From Asterias rubens (taxonomy: Eukaryota; Echinodermata; Asteroidea; Forcipulatida; Asteriidae), in contig NC_047068.1 in the NCBI RefSeq assembly GCF_902459465.1, positions 5,208,001-5,272,000 on the forward strand: DNA of 64,000 nt. The letters run 5' to 3'. Positions 21,004-31,774 of this stretch are shown here, in pieces. A program made the position numbers and the translations under genes. Position 1 is the first letter of the stretch; the number at the start of each line of letters is the position of its first letter. A model generated the notes under the pieces. It ran no database searches and was not told the origin of the DNA. It saw nothing but the letters and a program-made list of their open reading frames with translations.

Positions 21004-22033
21004 TGATTTCATGTTACGGCATTTTAATGGCCACGAGTATTAACACTGTATTGGACCTCTATATCGCCAGTATTGGGTATAACGTTGTGGTCTTATGCTG
21101 AATACAGGCATAACGCCAGTACTGGTATCACTGTGGCTATATACCGGAACTACCGCTACGGTACTGCCGGCACAAGCCACAAACACGCCAGTATTGGACC
21201 AACTACCCAATGTTTGCTGGGAAAGAGAAACATGACGCCATACAAATGTTGATGATTGTTTATCGTCATCTCCATGAAATTTCTCTTTTTTGGATCGTCC
21301 CCTGTTTCTTCATTGTTTTTTTCATGCCAATCATGCAAATGTGTTTTTGATGGATTACAGAAACAGAAATGGGAGTCCAGATATTATATTTTCCGAGGGA
21401 TACGGCAATGTTTGTTAGACTCTCGAAATGATTTCAAGTTGTAAAAACGGTCCTAGAAGCGTTTGCACGAAGGGTCCATGAAAACTAAAAATAAAAATGA
21501 TAAATTGCAAAAGCTAAAACAAAATTATAGACAAAATCATTTCGCTAGAAATTTTTTCGACAGCTCAGAATGTTTGATTTTTGACGCTCAAAATGAAATA
21601 TCGCGAGAGCTCAAAATAAATTGCAACAAAAGCTCGAGAAAAAATTGTGATATTTCGCTCTCAATTTCAAGCGAGTTATAGGCCTAATGGTTGATTTCGA
21701 GCACACACAAAAATCATTCTGAACACCGAACTAATTGATTGTTTTCATCTCCGTTTCAATGCTCTTTAATTACACACAATGAAGCTATCGGACTTTTTGT
21801 ACCTGTCCGTAAACAAATTTGGTTTACTCGGCAAAATAAATTGTACACATTACAACACAATTTTTTTTATTAAGTTCCACTAATTTAACCTAGCCTATTG
21901 TGTAAGTAATCATTACACACAACAAAATGTTAACTTCGTTTAAATTGATCTTTCAATACCAACCCACTCCCAAAATGTAAATAATTATTATATATGCCTA
22001 ATGAGGCTTTTTTTCTGATTGACTTTGGTTCAG

Positions 22034-22248
22034 GTACCTGGGTGTGTTTGGGTGAAGGTGATATTGGCGTAGATGACAAGAGATGGTATAATAATCAGCC
22101 AGATAACCAAGACGGTACCCAATCTTGCGCCGAAGTCTATGATTATCCAGCAGGCAGCTCTTCAGCAGGCTGGCATGATAGGGAATGCGATAGTAATTTC
22201 CCTCGCAAGGTAATCTGCCAGCGCCCAACAGTACTGAAGTTCATGTGA
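22034..22248 (+). CDS. C-type lectin A, exon 2
   Basis: The acceptor GACTTTGGTTCAG is followed by GTACCTGGGTGTG, in phase 1 with exon 1. It encodes residues 96-166: T97-W98-V99-C100, the sugar-specificity motif QPD at 117-119 (typical of galactose-type binding), C127, the calcium-site relative WHD at 142-144, C147, and the last strand KVIC with C157, then a short tail. Pairs C29-C40, C57-C157 and C127-C147 fit a complete long-form domain. Five further cysteines (24, 80, 82, 89, 100) are shared with the paralogues and may give extra disulfides or dimers. This copy has two extra residues (S149-N150) compared with B. Confidence 0.88.
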
Positions 22249-22715
22249 AAGGGTTGCTCAACATTCTGCGCAAACTACTTTTGTTGAAGATTAAAGAAAA
22301 ATGTACGGAATCATCCTTCTTGATATTTCAAGCAAATTATTTGAAGTTCAGTTTCTCTCAAAAAATAATATTCCACATTCAATTCTGAAAGTGGAGCAAT
22401 TGGCCGTTTTGCAATAAAGTTCACTGTGCAGTAAGCCTACAAAAGTTAGATTATGGTTTTAATGATTGTGTTAAAAAATAACCTTATTGTAAATAAATTC
22501 ACAATACCATGCATCGGCAAAAAATGATATGACGTCATTGTTTCAACAAAAAGGCAGTTTTTAGTTTGGAACAAGGTCCTTGTGTTTTCCTTTTCTTGAA
22601 TCGGAAACTTATTCATTTCAAAATATAAAAGTTTGCTTTGGGAAGCTCAATTCTTGTCTAGTACGTTTTCGGGAAACTCTTGTCTCTAACTGCCATCTTT
22701 CATGAAACTTATTGT
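22249..22715 (+). other. Lectin A 3' UTR region
   Basis: Non-coding sequence after the stop codon. A canonical AATAAA lies at 22413-22418. The same place in lectin B (near 55072) reads CTATAAAG, so that copy has lost this signal. Confidence 0.5.
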
Positions 22716-23115
22716 TTTAAAGGCACTGGACACTATTGGTAATTACTCAAAATAATTGTTAGCATAAAAACTTACTTGGTAACCAGCAATGGAGAGCTGT
22801 TGATAGTATAAAACATTGTGAGAAATGGCTCCCTCTGAAGTTACGTAATATTTGAGAAAGAAATAATGTTCCACTATATTTGAATTTGATTTCGAGACCT
22901 CAGAATTAGATTTGGAGGTCCTGAAATCAAGCATCTGAAAGCACAAAACTTCGTGTGACAAGGGTGTTTTTTCTTCCATTATTATCTCGCAACTTCAACG
23001 ACCAATTGAATTCAAATTTTCACAGGTTTTTTATTTTGTGCATATGTTGAGATACACCAAGTTAGAAGACTGGTCTTTGACAATTATTACCAAAGGTGTC
23101 AGGTGTCTTTAAAGG
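22716..23115. mobile_element. MITE-1 copy
   Basis: A full-length copy of about 400 bp. The left end is TTAAAGGCACTGGACACTA and the right end GGTGTCAGGTGTCTTTAAAGG. Its counterpart is at 55384-55782, so it was in place before the unit duplicated. Confidence 0.88.
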
Positions 23116-24043
23116 AATTTTATCACGTCCTAAAAATATATAAATCTCAAAGATGTAACATGCATTCCATGTGCGCCGTCCACTGAAAAACTCGGTATTG
23201 CTTGATAAGATCTGTGAGCTTTTAATTTACGATTGTTTTTATTATGTTTCAAATAATGAAGTATAACGTTGGTTTCGAAAGGGGCTGCTATTTTGACAAA
23301 AGGTGATCTCTTTGGTTTGTTCAATGGTGACGTTGTCTAATTTATTCAGAGTAGTGGGTTATTGGATGGATTGGTGTTGCCTCCGCGTGGGTATCTGTTT
23401 TGCGAATCGGTAAAAAGCTTAATAGGGCAGCCGTAATGGTACATTGTTTTTACCGGGTTATTTGCAAGTTTTAGTTTAAACATTTTTGTGGCGATATGCG
23501 TAGCGGCATTGCAATTAACATTAGTAGTTAGTATATTAAACTTTATTTTCGCAATATTTTTGAAATAAAAATATGAATTAAGTTGTAAACCCAAACCTGG
23601 AATATTTTATAAATACAAGGCAAAATCTACTAATTTCTCGCAAACAATAGTGCAACTCAAAGAATTGCCTCTGTGGCTCAGCACTATGTTGGTCCTAACA
23701 ACTAATAACACACACATTGTTGACCGCATTGTCTAGGCAGATATCACTGAAATCATATTATCTCAGTTGCGTTTTAGAGGGTTAAACTTTCTGAATGTCG
23801 CTATTGACCAACCAACTGCGCGAATTCTTGGAATTGCCCAATATTAATGTTTGGTCGTACGATTTCGCTTTGTAATTATATTGCCTTTAAATTATATATG
23901 AACTGAAAATAATTCAAAAAATGTAAGTTTATATAATCTACAAATATTGTACATAATTATGTGAACAGGGTTGATCACGTGATATTTAAATATTTACACT
24001 TGAAGACATTAACTTATGGGTAGGAACTATACATGATTGAAAA
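23116..24043. other. Downstream of lectin A, no gene seen
   Basis: AT-rich sequence matching 55783-56738 in unit 2. I see only short open frames without features. Confidence 0.4.
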
Positions 24044-24148
24044 GCCGGTTGGTTTGTCTCAATATTTCGACAACTGTACTCTCGTCGTTGTCACTGTCTC
24101 ATATAACGATTACTTTAGAGCACATTACATTGAATAAACCAACCGGCT
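24044..24148. repeat. 105-bp element with TIR GCCGGTTGGTTT
   Basis: Ends GCCGGTTGGTTTGT and its near-inverse ATAAACCAACCGGC. Copies are at 56739-56843 and 61909-62020. The internal sequence TCGTCGTTGTCACTGTCTC is conserved between copies. Confidence 0.8.
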
Positions 24149-25232
24149 CTCACTGAACCATCACCTCATGTTTTCAAGAAGAGACAATAACATGATGTAT
24201 CAGGCAAAAGTAAATGTATTTAATACTAATAATTAATTGATAGTACAGCACGAGTAAAAGTACAAATGATGTTCATGTTTAAGATACTTTCTCAGCACTG
24301 CAAGCTAACAAATAAATTACATATGCACAAAGAGCCATGTTACACTCCATTTCTCTAAAACGAGTATGTGTGAAAAATTGCAACCAGACCCTTCACAATG
24401 AAAGTTCAAAGTGAACCCTAACCAATTCAGAACCTTCAAAATTAATCCTAACTTAACCGTGAACCCCAAAACCAACTAACCAGCCCCGACCCTTCAAAAT
24501 AAGTAACCCTAAGGCGCGCGGTCCATTTAGGGCCGGTTCGGCAACCATCACACGATTGCCGCAAACGATTATTTTACAGAGGGTCAATCGGTTGAGTTTC
24601 GGCACGCAATCGTTTCCAGAGATTATAGAAAGACTTACTCAGGTGAAACACAAAAGAGTTGGTACTTGACTGTGGTTTACAACTAACAAAGGAGTTCGCC
24701 CACACCAGGCTGTCACTGACACTTCCACCGCTAATCCCTCGTTAATCACGACTAATCCTCCACGGCCAGGAGTACTGGTAACAATGGGTGGGTGCGTGTA
24801 CGCCCAGGTAGTAGCTTTTTCTTAGCATCATGAATGAACAGATTTTGGAGGGCAAAACATGGCATTGAACATCTTGTGATGTAATTCAAGTCAACAAAAT
24901 TCGGGATTCTTGATTTTGAGAGGTAGGCCCGAACGGAAATCATAAAAATATTTATTAAATAAACAAGGCTGTTCCAATTGATAAGATGGTTAACGGATCG
25001 CGGTGAACGATTTCCTACCGCGATCCGCTGTGAAAATTGGGGGAAATGGAAATTCCCCATTTCGTTTGTATTGACGAACTTTTGGTCATATTATCTAGAC
25101 TATATAATCTTATTTTTTTCTTTTCAGAGCCACACACATCAAAAAAGAGATTTAACATGATACGTCTTTGTAATAAAAAGTGATTAAACTATTCATTTAT
25201 AATTTCACAGATTTGTAATATTTATGTTTCAG

Positions 25233-25352
25233 ATTTTCCCCAAATCACAAGACGGACTCCAAATTCATTTACACTTTTCCAGGAAACTTATTTATATTAA
25301 AGCACGAGATTGTCTGATCAACCTTAACATAGAGGGGCTTTATCTTTACTCG
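25233..25352 (+). pseudogene. Exon-like fragment with frameshift
   Basis: After a TTTATGTTTCAG acceptor-like string, a frame reads IFPKSQDGLQIHLHFSRKLI and on for about 34 residues before it breaks. The inverted copy ending at 31750 has one more base at the break and keeps the frame for longer, so this copy carries a 1-base deletion. The protein family is not recognised; it probably belongs to the element. Confidence 0.35.
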
Positions 25353-25513
25353 ATGTCAACTTAAACGTTAAAACGGGACGGGTATAAACAAATGTTCTGA
25401 TAATAAGATCAGTTCATTTATTCCAATTAATCATAAAACAAACAATTGCACACACATACATTCGATATTTTTTATTACAGTCTTTTTATTAATGCAATGG
25501 TATTTCTTCTTCA

Positions 25514-25756
25514 ATGCTAACAGTATGTTTAAAATTAAAAGTATTCACAATTAAACCTTCAGACGAGGACGTACTGATAACAATCCTATTTGCAGATCAC
25601 ACCCAAATTCAACAACCTGGTCATACGTTTATTAAAAACATACACATTAGTTGGGAAACATTCTTAGTTGGTCACAATCAACCACAAACTGAGTTCGTCT
25701 CGAACGCTCAAATGCATGTATACATGACCATGATGTACCCATGTGAGGTACGTTGA
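25514..25756 (+). other. Conserved open frame, unrecognised (copy 1)
   Basis: An 80-codon frame whose core, from KPSDEDVLITILFADHTQIQ to about residue 76, is nearly identical in the frame ending at 38080. Conservation between two copies could mean recent duplication and not selection. No domain recognised. Confidence 0.25.
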
Positions 25757-26173
25757 CGTTCCCAGCGCTAGGCAAAGCCAACCAGCAAATACATGACATA
25801 AAGAGATACAAGTAGAATGTCAGGTTATACTTCATCGTTTTTCACGATTAAAAAAGTATGTGTGGTATCTTTTGACAAGTATTTTGTAAATGAAAAAAAC
25901 ACAGCGCAAAAATAAAGCGTTTGAACATTTTAGTTTTGAAATTCATATTCATAGTCTACTATGCAACAGTCAAAGCTATAATCCCAACACAATGGACAGT
26001 AATCCGATTATAGCCCTTTTGTTCGGACTCTGGACGACTGGACAAGCTCAGCGCAATGAAGCGTTTGAAGAACCTATTCCCCCAATCGTCTCACAACCGC
26101 TGCTGAATCGTTTGCTACTGTAATCGTTTGACAATCGTCTGATGGTTGCCGAACCGGCCCTAAATGGACCGAG

Positions 26174-28170
26174 CAATTGCAATGACACTTTCAGGGATCG
26201 AAGGTTATGGTGCAATAATGATCCTAAGGCAATGATGTCATGATGACGTCATCATCGGTCACATGACGTCATCTTAAAGGTGTTTTATGTTAAATGTTTG
26301 AAAATCTATATCAAATCAGCCAAAAGGGACCGTAGGTTTCTGTTTGCTAGATTGGGTAGGGGAAAATTAGGTCTTCATTTTTTGTTTCGTGTGGTTGACC
26401 TAACATGACATCTACTTCCGGTCGAAACGGGCCAAAAACGTAAGTGCCCTGTAACTCAAAAGTGGTAAAAGTTATGAAGTTGCTTTCCAGGACGTAAGTG
26501 TCTAGCAAGGGTTGGCAGTTCAAACAAAATATTGATGACGTCACAAATTGCAACAGCGCCCTCTAGCGGCAGGTTGAAAACTCTTCAAAATTGACTTTTT
26601 GTAGATGTCTTTGGTGAAATTTGTTGTAATCACTTTAAATGACGTCATCGGGGGTCACGTGACGCGACATTAAAGGTGCACTTTTTGAAGTCGTATAACT
26701 CTCGAAGTAATTACGCGATTATGTTGAAACTTCGTGGATTGTTTGATATTGGCAAGTTCTCGTGAATTGTAAAATGACGTAATGATGACGTCATCACATG
26801 GTTTTTCTTAAAATGTTTTTCCATTTTTGGAAACACATGAATTGCTATCTGAACATGGTATAATCCAAATTATTGTTTTAATTTGCCCGGATTGGTCATA
26901 ACTGCTGTGAAAAAATAAATAAATAAATTACAAATTCAGTTGAAAAATTGAAAATGTTATTAAAGAAACATCTATGCATTTGTGCACATATGCAATTATG
27001 TCTAGTTTATATTTATTTTTACTTCAAAAAAAAAAAATTGCCAAAGAGAGTTTTTTTATATAATAGTGTGTGTGTGTGCCTCCCGAAGTGACTGGATTAA
27101 CAGGCTTTCGAGCTCCAGTGTTTAATTAGTGGTTTAATCCCAACGAGGTATGTTTCTTGATGATCTTACCGAGACGAAGTCGAGGTAAATAACCAAGGAC
27201 CAGGCCTCGGCGGGTTTAAACCACTAGTTGAAAACCGATTATACACACTTTGATTCTCTTTCATAAATACCTTTTTGGTAAACAAATATGAACACTTTTG
27301 GTCAAAGGTAAAATAAATGCAAACATTATAATTGTTCAATGATTTCTTTCAACACAACAGCCCTCCAGCTATACAAAAATGGTAAGGCCCTCCGCCGCCC
27401 TCGGTTAAACAACTCCTTATAAGGGAATGCTGTGCGCGTCGCGCGTATCGCGTGATGTGGCACAACTGTCCCGGCCGTTGCTCTTGACCAATAGGAATGA
27501 AGAAACTGTCTTGTATAAGCACAGGTGCGAGCTCGCGTGTAACGCCCATGTTTCAACACTTTTTACTGGTCATTAAACAAAGGTTTATACACACCCACGT
27601 GACGCGCTCTCCACCAATTCAATTCAATTTGTTTTAAGCCAGCAGCAAGAGCTGGTCAACCATTCAATTTAATTAATTGGCAATCATTTTCCAAATGCAT
27701 TGTTTGCATTCAAATTCAATGACGTCATCGGGGGTCACGTGACGCGGCATTAAGGGTTCACTTTTTGAAGTCGTATAAGTCTCGAAGTAATGATGCGATT
27801 ATGTTGAAACTTTGTAGATCGTTAGATATTGGCAAGTTCTTGTGAATGGTGAAATGACGTCATGATGACCTCATCACATGATTTTTTGTATGATTTTTTA
27901 ATTTTTGCACTTTTAATACATAACTTGCTATCTGAACATGGTACAATACAAATTTTGTTATTTATTTATGTCACATTGGGCTAATTGCTTTGAAACACAA
28001 CAAATTTCAAACTCAGTTGAGAAATTTGAAAATTTTATTGACGGAACAGCTATGCATTTGTGCACAGATGCAAATATGTCTAGTTTGTGTGTGTTTGTTT
28101 GTGTTGTAGATTGTTAGATATTGGCAAGTTCTTGTGAATGGTGAAATGACGTCATGATGACGTCATCACA
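26174..28170. repeat. CRE-rich dispersed repeats
   Basis: Contains many TGACGTCA (CRE palindrome) sites, for example near 26234, 26263, 26534, 26638, 26786, 27719, 27854, 28145 and 28156, plus CACGTG boxes. Three related stretches carry them: 26640-27020, 27720-28090 and 28100-28330. 26174-26700 recurs at 34257-34720. Between 27060 and 27600 are other unrecognised repeat-like and GC-rich patches. No convincing gene. Confidence 0.7.
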
Positions 28171-28364
28171 TGATTTTTTTTATGATTTTTTCATTTTTGC
28201 ACTTTTAACACATAAATTGATATCTGAACATGGTACAATCCAAATTTTGTTATTTATTTATGTCACATTGGGCTCATTGCTTTGAAACACAACAAATTTC
28301 AAACTCAGTTGAGAAATTTGAAAATTGTATGACGAAACAGCTATGCATTTGTGCACAAAAAATG

Positions 28365-28812
28365 CAATCATGTCTAGATGCAATTGTGTCCTCCATGCAA
28401 TACTGTCCGCTCCGGACACTTTTGCATATGCAATCGTGTCCGGGGCTATGCAAAAACCGTCCGGTGGACATGACATGACTGTACATGTATGTGTGTGCGT
28501 AAGCGACCGTGCATGCACTGAACCTACGTACTAATGCAGCATGAATATTTACGTATTTTATGATTGCAGCGAATACCCAACGGCCGAACATTTCCGTAGC
28601 CATTCATTACATGCATTTAGCTTGTACAAAATGGCGAACGTGTTCCGTCGACCAAGGGCGTTTAATTTACTGCAATGATGCTTTTGCACGGGGCGGACAC
28701 AACTGCATATGCAAATGTGTCCAGGGCGGACACAATTGCATTATGCAGCAGCGTCCGGGCGGACACGATTGCATATGCAAAACCGCCTGGCAGACACTAG
28801 TGCATATATGGG
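28365..28812. repeat. Inverted clusters of TTGCATATGCAA with GGACAC
   Basis: On the left (28365-28470) the order is GCATATGCAATCGTGTCC; on the right (28690-28812) it is inverted, GGACACAACTGCATATGCAA, GGACACAATTGCATTATGCA and GGACACGATTGCATATGCAA. The palindrome TTGCATATGCAA is a plausible POU-type or bZIP-type site. Between the clusters (28470-28680) lies unrelated sequence. Confidence 0.75.
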
Positions 28813-29691
28813 TCATTCCATGTCAGACCAACGCACTTTTTTACCTCATGTCTTCCGATTTTGATAGAAATTGCTGTGATTGTAGGTCCTTATGAGCAAT
28901 GAATGCACAGCAATATTTAGCCCGATCGGACTTACCATGTGGTCGGGGCAGAAACCACTAAAATCTGACATTTTTAGGGTAAAATACCGCCTTTTAGGTA
29001 AAAATATGTCATAACCATGTCAATTCTAATCGCATAAAAAATATGCAAATTTGGTAACAAAATGATGTGAATTGCATGCTCAATTCAATTCTTTACTCAA
29101 AAATAAATTTTCTGAAATGTAGGTCACTGTAATCTTTAATATGTTATCGTGACCTTTGACCCCGTTTTTGAAATAATGTATCATTCCAAAAATCAATGAA
29201 ATAAAAATCTCTTGATAGAGCATGTCTTCCTCTATCAGAATCCACTAAGAAACAGTTGGGCTCTTCAAAATTTACAACTTTATGACTATTTTTGTACAAG
29301 TCACCGTGATCTTTATTATGTTTTCGTGACCTTTGACCCAATTTTTGAAACAATGCATCATTATAAAAATCGACAAAATCAAAATCACTTGATAGTGCAT
29401 GTCTTCCTCTATCACAACCAACCAAGAAACAACTGGGCTCTTCAAAATTCACGATTTTATGACTATTTTTGTACGTCAATCCCTTGACAAGTCTAGTGTG
29501 TAATCTTGTGTAAAATGCTTGAATGACTGAATAACACAAAATTAATAACAAAATTGAAAAAAGTTAAATCAACGCGAAGCCTACCATGCATGGGCCCTGT
29601 TTGTGGATTCAAATACTCGCTGTTACAACATTGACATTTCTTGGAGCTTTTTCAAGCTGGTTTGATTGAATTTTTTTCTTTTCCTTTCAAC

Positions 29692-30076
29692 CTTTAAAGG
29701 CAGTGGACACTATTGGTAATTACTCAAAATAATTATTAGCATAAAACCTTTCTTGGTGACAATCAATGGGGAGAGGTTGATGGTATAAAACATTGTGAGA
29801 AACGGCTCCCTCTGAAGTGACATAGTTTTCGAGAGAGAAGTAATTTTCAACGAATTTGATTTTTAGACCTCAGGCTTAGAACTTGAGGTCTCGAAATCAA
29901 CCATCTAAACGCACACAACTTCGTGTGACAAGGGTGTTTTTTCTTTCATTATTATCTCGCAACTTCGACGACCAGTTGAGCTCAAATTTTCACAGGTTTG
30001 TTATTTTATACATATGTTGAGATACACCAAGTGAGAAGACTGGTCTTTGACAATTACCAATAATGTCATGTGTCTT
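29692..30076. mobile_element. MITE-1 copy
   Basis: Left end AAAGGCAGTGGACACTATTG; the right end is degenerate (ATGTCATGTGTCTTGAA). Counterpart at 32432-32816. Confidence 0.85.
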
Positions 30077-30389
30077 GAATACATTTCTTGGAAAAAGATC
30101 GCGGCGAAAGTTCATGAATCGTTTCAGATTCAGATTAAAGCCTACATGGGCTTTTTGTCTGGGGCCCTTGATCAGAGAACCCCGGGGAAACTGAATTGTA
30201 TCGTTATGGTTTATTTATAACAAAGTCATCACAGCCAGAGGTCGATTTAAGACAATTTTTTACAGATAATGATATTTAACAGAAAACAGAAATCAAATAT
30301 AGGTAATATGGAAATGGAACTATAGCACAATATTACCCATGATCGAATACCACCAAAAGCTGAAAAAAATGATTACAAACGATTGCGGC

Positions 30390-30761
30390 TTAAAGACACT
30401 GGACACTATTGGTAATTGTCAAAGACCAGTCTTCCCACTTGGTGTATCTCAACATATGCATAAACTAAGAGTGAACATTTTAACTCAATTGGTTGTCGAT
30501 GTTGCGAGGTAATAAGATAATAATGAGAGAAAAACACCATTGTCACTCGAAGTTGTGTGCTTTTAGATGCTTGATTTTGAGACCTAAACATTAATTATTC
30601 TGAGGTCTCGAAATCAAATTCGTGGAAAATTACTTCTTTCTCGAAAACAACGTTACTTCAGAGGAAGTCGTTTCTCACAATGTGTTATGCTATCAACAGC
30701 TCCCCAGGTTTTATGCTAAACACTATTTTAAGTAAAAACCAATAGTGGCCACTGCCTTTAA
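30390..30761. mobile_element. MITE-1 copy, opposite orientation
   Basis: Starts TAAAGACACTGGACACTA and ends TGGCCACTGCCTTTA. Counterpart at 33122-33474. It is inverted relative to the preceding copy. Confidence 0.85.
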
Positions 30762-31502
30762 GATACTTTCTGGCTATTCAGCCTTTCTGGATTATCTTCT
30801 TTTTTTTTTTTTACCAAAAGATAAGGTAAGATGCAAGAATGGTGTCCGTTCACTCTTAATTAAATACTTTGCACGCGCTACGCCTGTCCTTCCAACACGT
30901 CATGCCTTTTGTCCACTACTCTATCAACAACAACAGGTTCTCACTCCCTTTTACTGGGTCATCCATTCAACCACCGGAAGCAGCAAGCGATCTTGAACAG
31001 ACATTTTTAATATTGTCAAAAGTCTATACGGTAGCGCTGATGAAATTTTTCCAAATAATTGTTGATGTTTTGTTAAAAATGGACCCGGCAGTGTAAATAA
31101 CTCACTGTTCCAGTCGTTTGAGTTGTTATGACAGCACCATTGATACAATATCGATTTTTTAGAGGCTGCCGCAGCTTGTGTATTTGGTTCGAAGGCGGGC
31201 TAATAATTGTTTCACTACCAAGACGACACTAAAGGTATTTCCTGGGAAATTCCCGGGAACTTTTGGCCCATCTTTTAACTCCCCGAGATTTGCCCGGAAA
31301 ATAGCGTTTTCCTGGGAAAAAAATAACCCTGCTCAGGGGTAGGAAGTTAACCCCAGGCTAAAACGTTTTCATGAAACGACCGTGCATATTCCCGGGGAAT
31401 AGTACTCCCGGGAGTTACCAAGAATATACACATATTGACTGGCAATGAGGTAACTAGTGTACGTGTATTCCCCCGATGGACTTGGAGTGACCAGAAGAGG
31501 GA

Positions 31503-31774
31503 GCAAGAAAAAATATCGAATGTATGTGTGTGCAATTGTTTGTTTTATGCTTAATTGGAATAAATTAACTGATCTTATTATCAGAACATTTGTTTATACC
31601 CGTCCCGTTTTAACGTTTAAGTTGACATCGAGTAAAGATAAAGCCCCTCTATGTTTAAGGTTGATCAGACAATCTCGTGCTTTAATATAAATAAGTTTCC
31701 TGGAAAAGTGTAAATGAATTTGGAGTCCGTCTTGTGATTTGGGGAAAATCTGAAACATAAATATTTTTTTTTCG
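31503..31774 (-). repeat. Inverted copy of 25215-25490, with exon-like frame
   Basis: This spacer between the two 2.7-kb copies is the reverse complement of about 25215-25490. On the minus strand, from 31750 down to 31594, it keeps an open frame of about 51 codons after a TTTCAG acceptor-like string: IFPKSQDGLQIHLHFSRKLI, then KARDCLINL, HRGALSLLDVNLNVKTGRV and a stop. It shows the frame that copy 1 has lost. Family not recognised. Confidence 0.55.

Larger units (their letters stand above)
7733..21221. mobile_element. E1: 13.5-kb TIR element in the lectin A intron
   Basis: The ends are inverted repeats. Left, 7733-7758, begins CCCAGCAAACATT; right, 21196-21221, is its inverse, with 22 of 26 positions matching. 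The left flank ends TAA (7730-7732), the right flank begins AAA (21222-21224), and the uninterrupted paralogue has one TAA at 53867-53869. This gives a 3-bp target duplication with one change. A 3-bp TAA/TTA target is typical of the PIF/Harbinger superfamily, but I see no Harbinger transposase, so the superfamily is open. The interior holds 162-bp satellite arrays, two nested TGT...ACA elements, thirteen GTAACGCGTGTTACC motifs, two exons of a probable DUF4806 gene and a 141-bp tandem repeat. Confidence 0.83.
21222..24512. repeat. Duplicated block, unit 1, 3' part (lectin A exon 2 and downstream)
   Basis: Continues the match to unit 2: 21222-24512 corresponds to 53867-57208. It contains lectin A exon 2, a MITE-1 copy, a 105-bp palindromic element and degenerate CCCTAA-rich sequence near 24400-24510, and ends at the E2 insertion. 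No other gene is seen in it. Confidence 0.9.
24725..26171. repeat. E2 end region, copy 1
   Basis: Matches 37050-38503 in direct orientation, starting near CTAATCCCTCG. It ends at 26171 in an incomplete right TIR (the terminal CGCGCC is missing), as if a second insertion or recombination cut it. It holds two fragments of possible coding sequence (25233-25352 and 25514-25756). Confidence 0.8.
29044..31502. repeat. Direct duplication of about 2.7 kb, copy 1
   Basis: Starts GCAAATTTGGTAACAAAATG and matches 31775-34214 almost base for base, at an offset of 2729 bp falling to 2712 bp. It includes two MITE-1 copies and a CCCGGG-containing patch. Small differences include a 23-bp length change inside the second MITE. 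Short open frames are kept in both copies but show no domains. Confidence 0.92.

Noticed and set aside
30869..31096. 75-codon frame kept in both copies of the 2.7-kb duplication (also 33581-33808)
   Set aside because: The copies are too recent for conservation to mean selection, and I see no domain.
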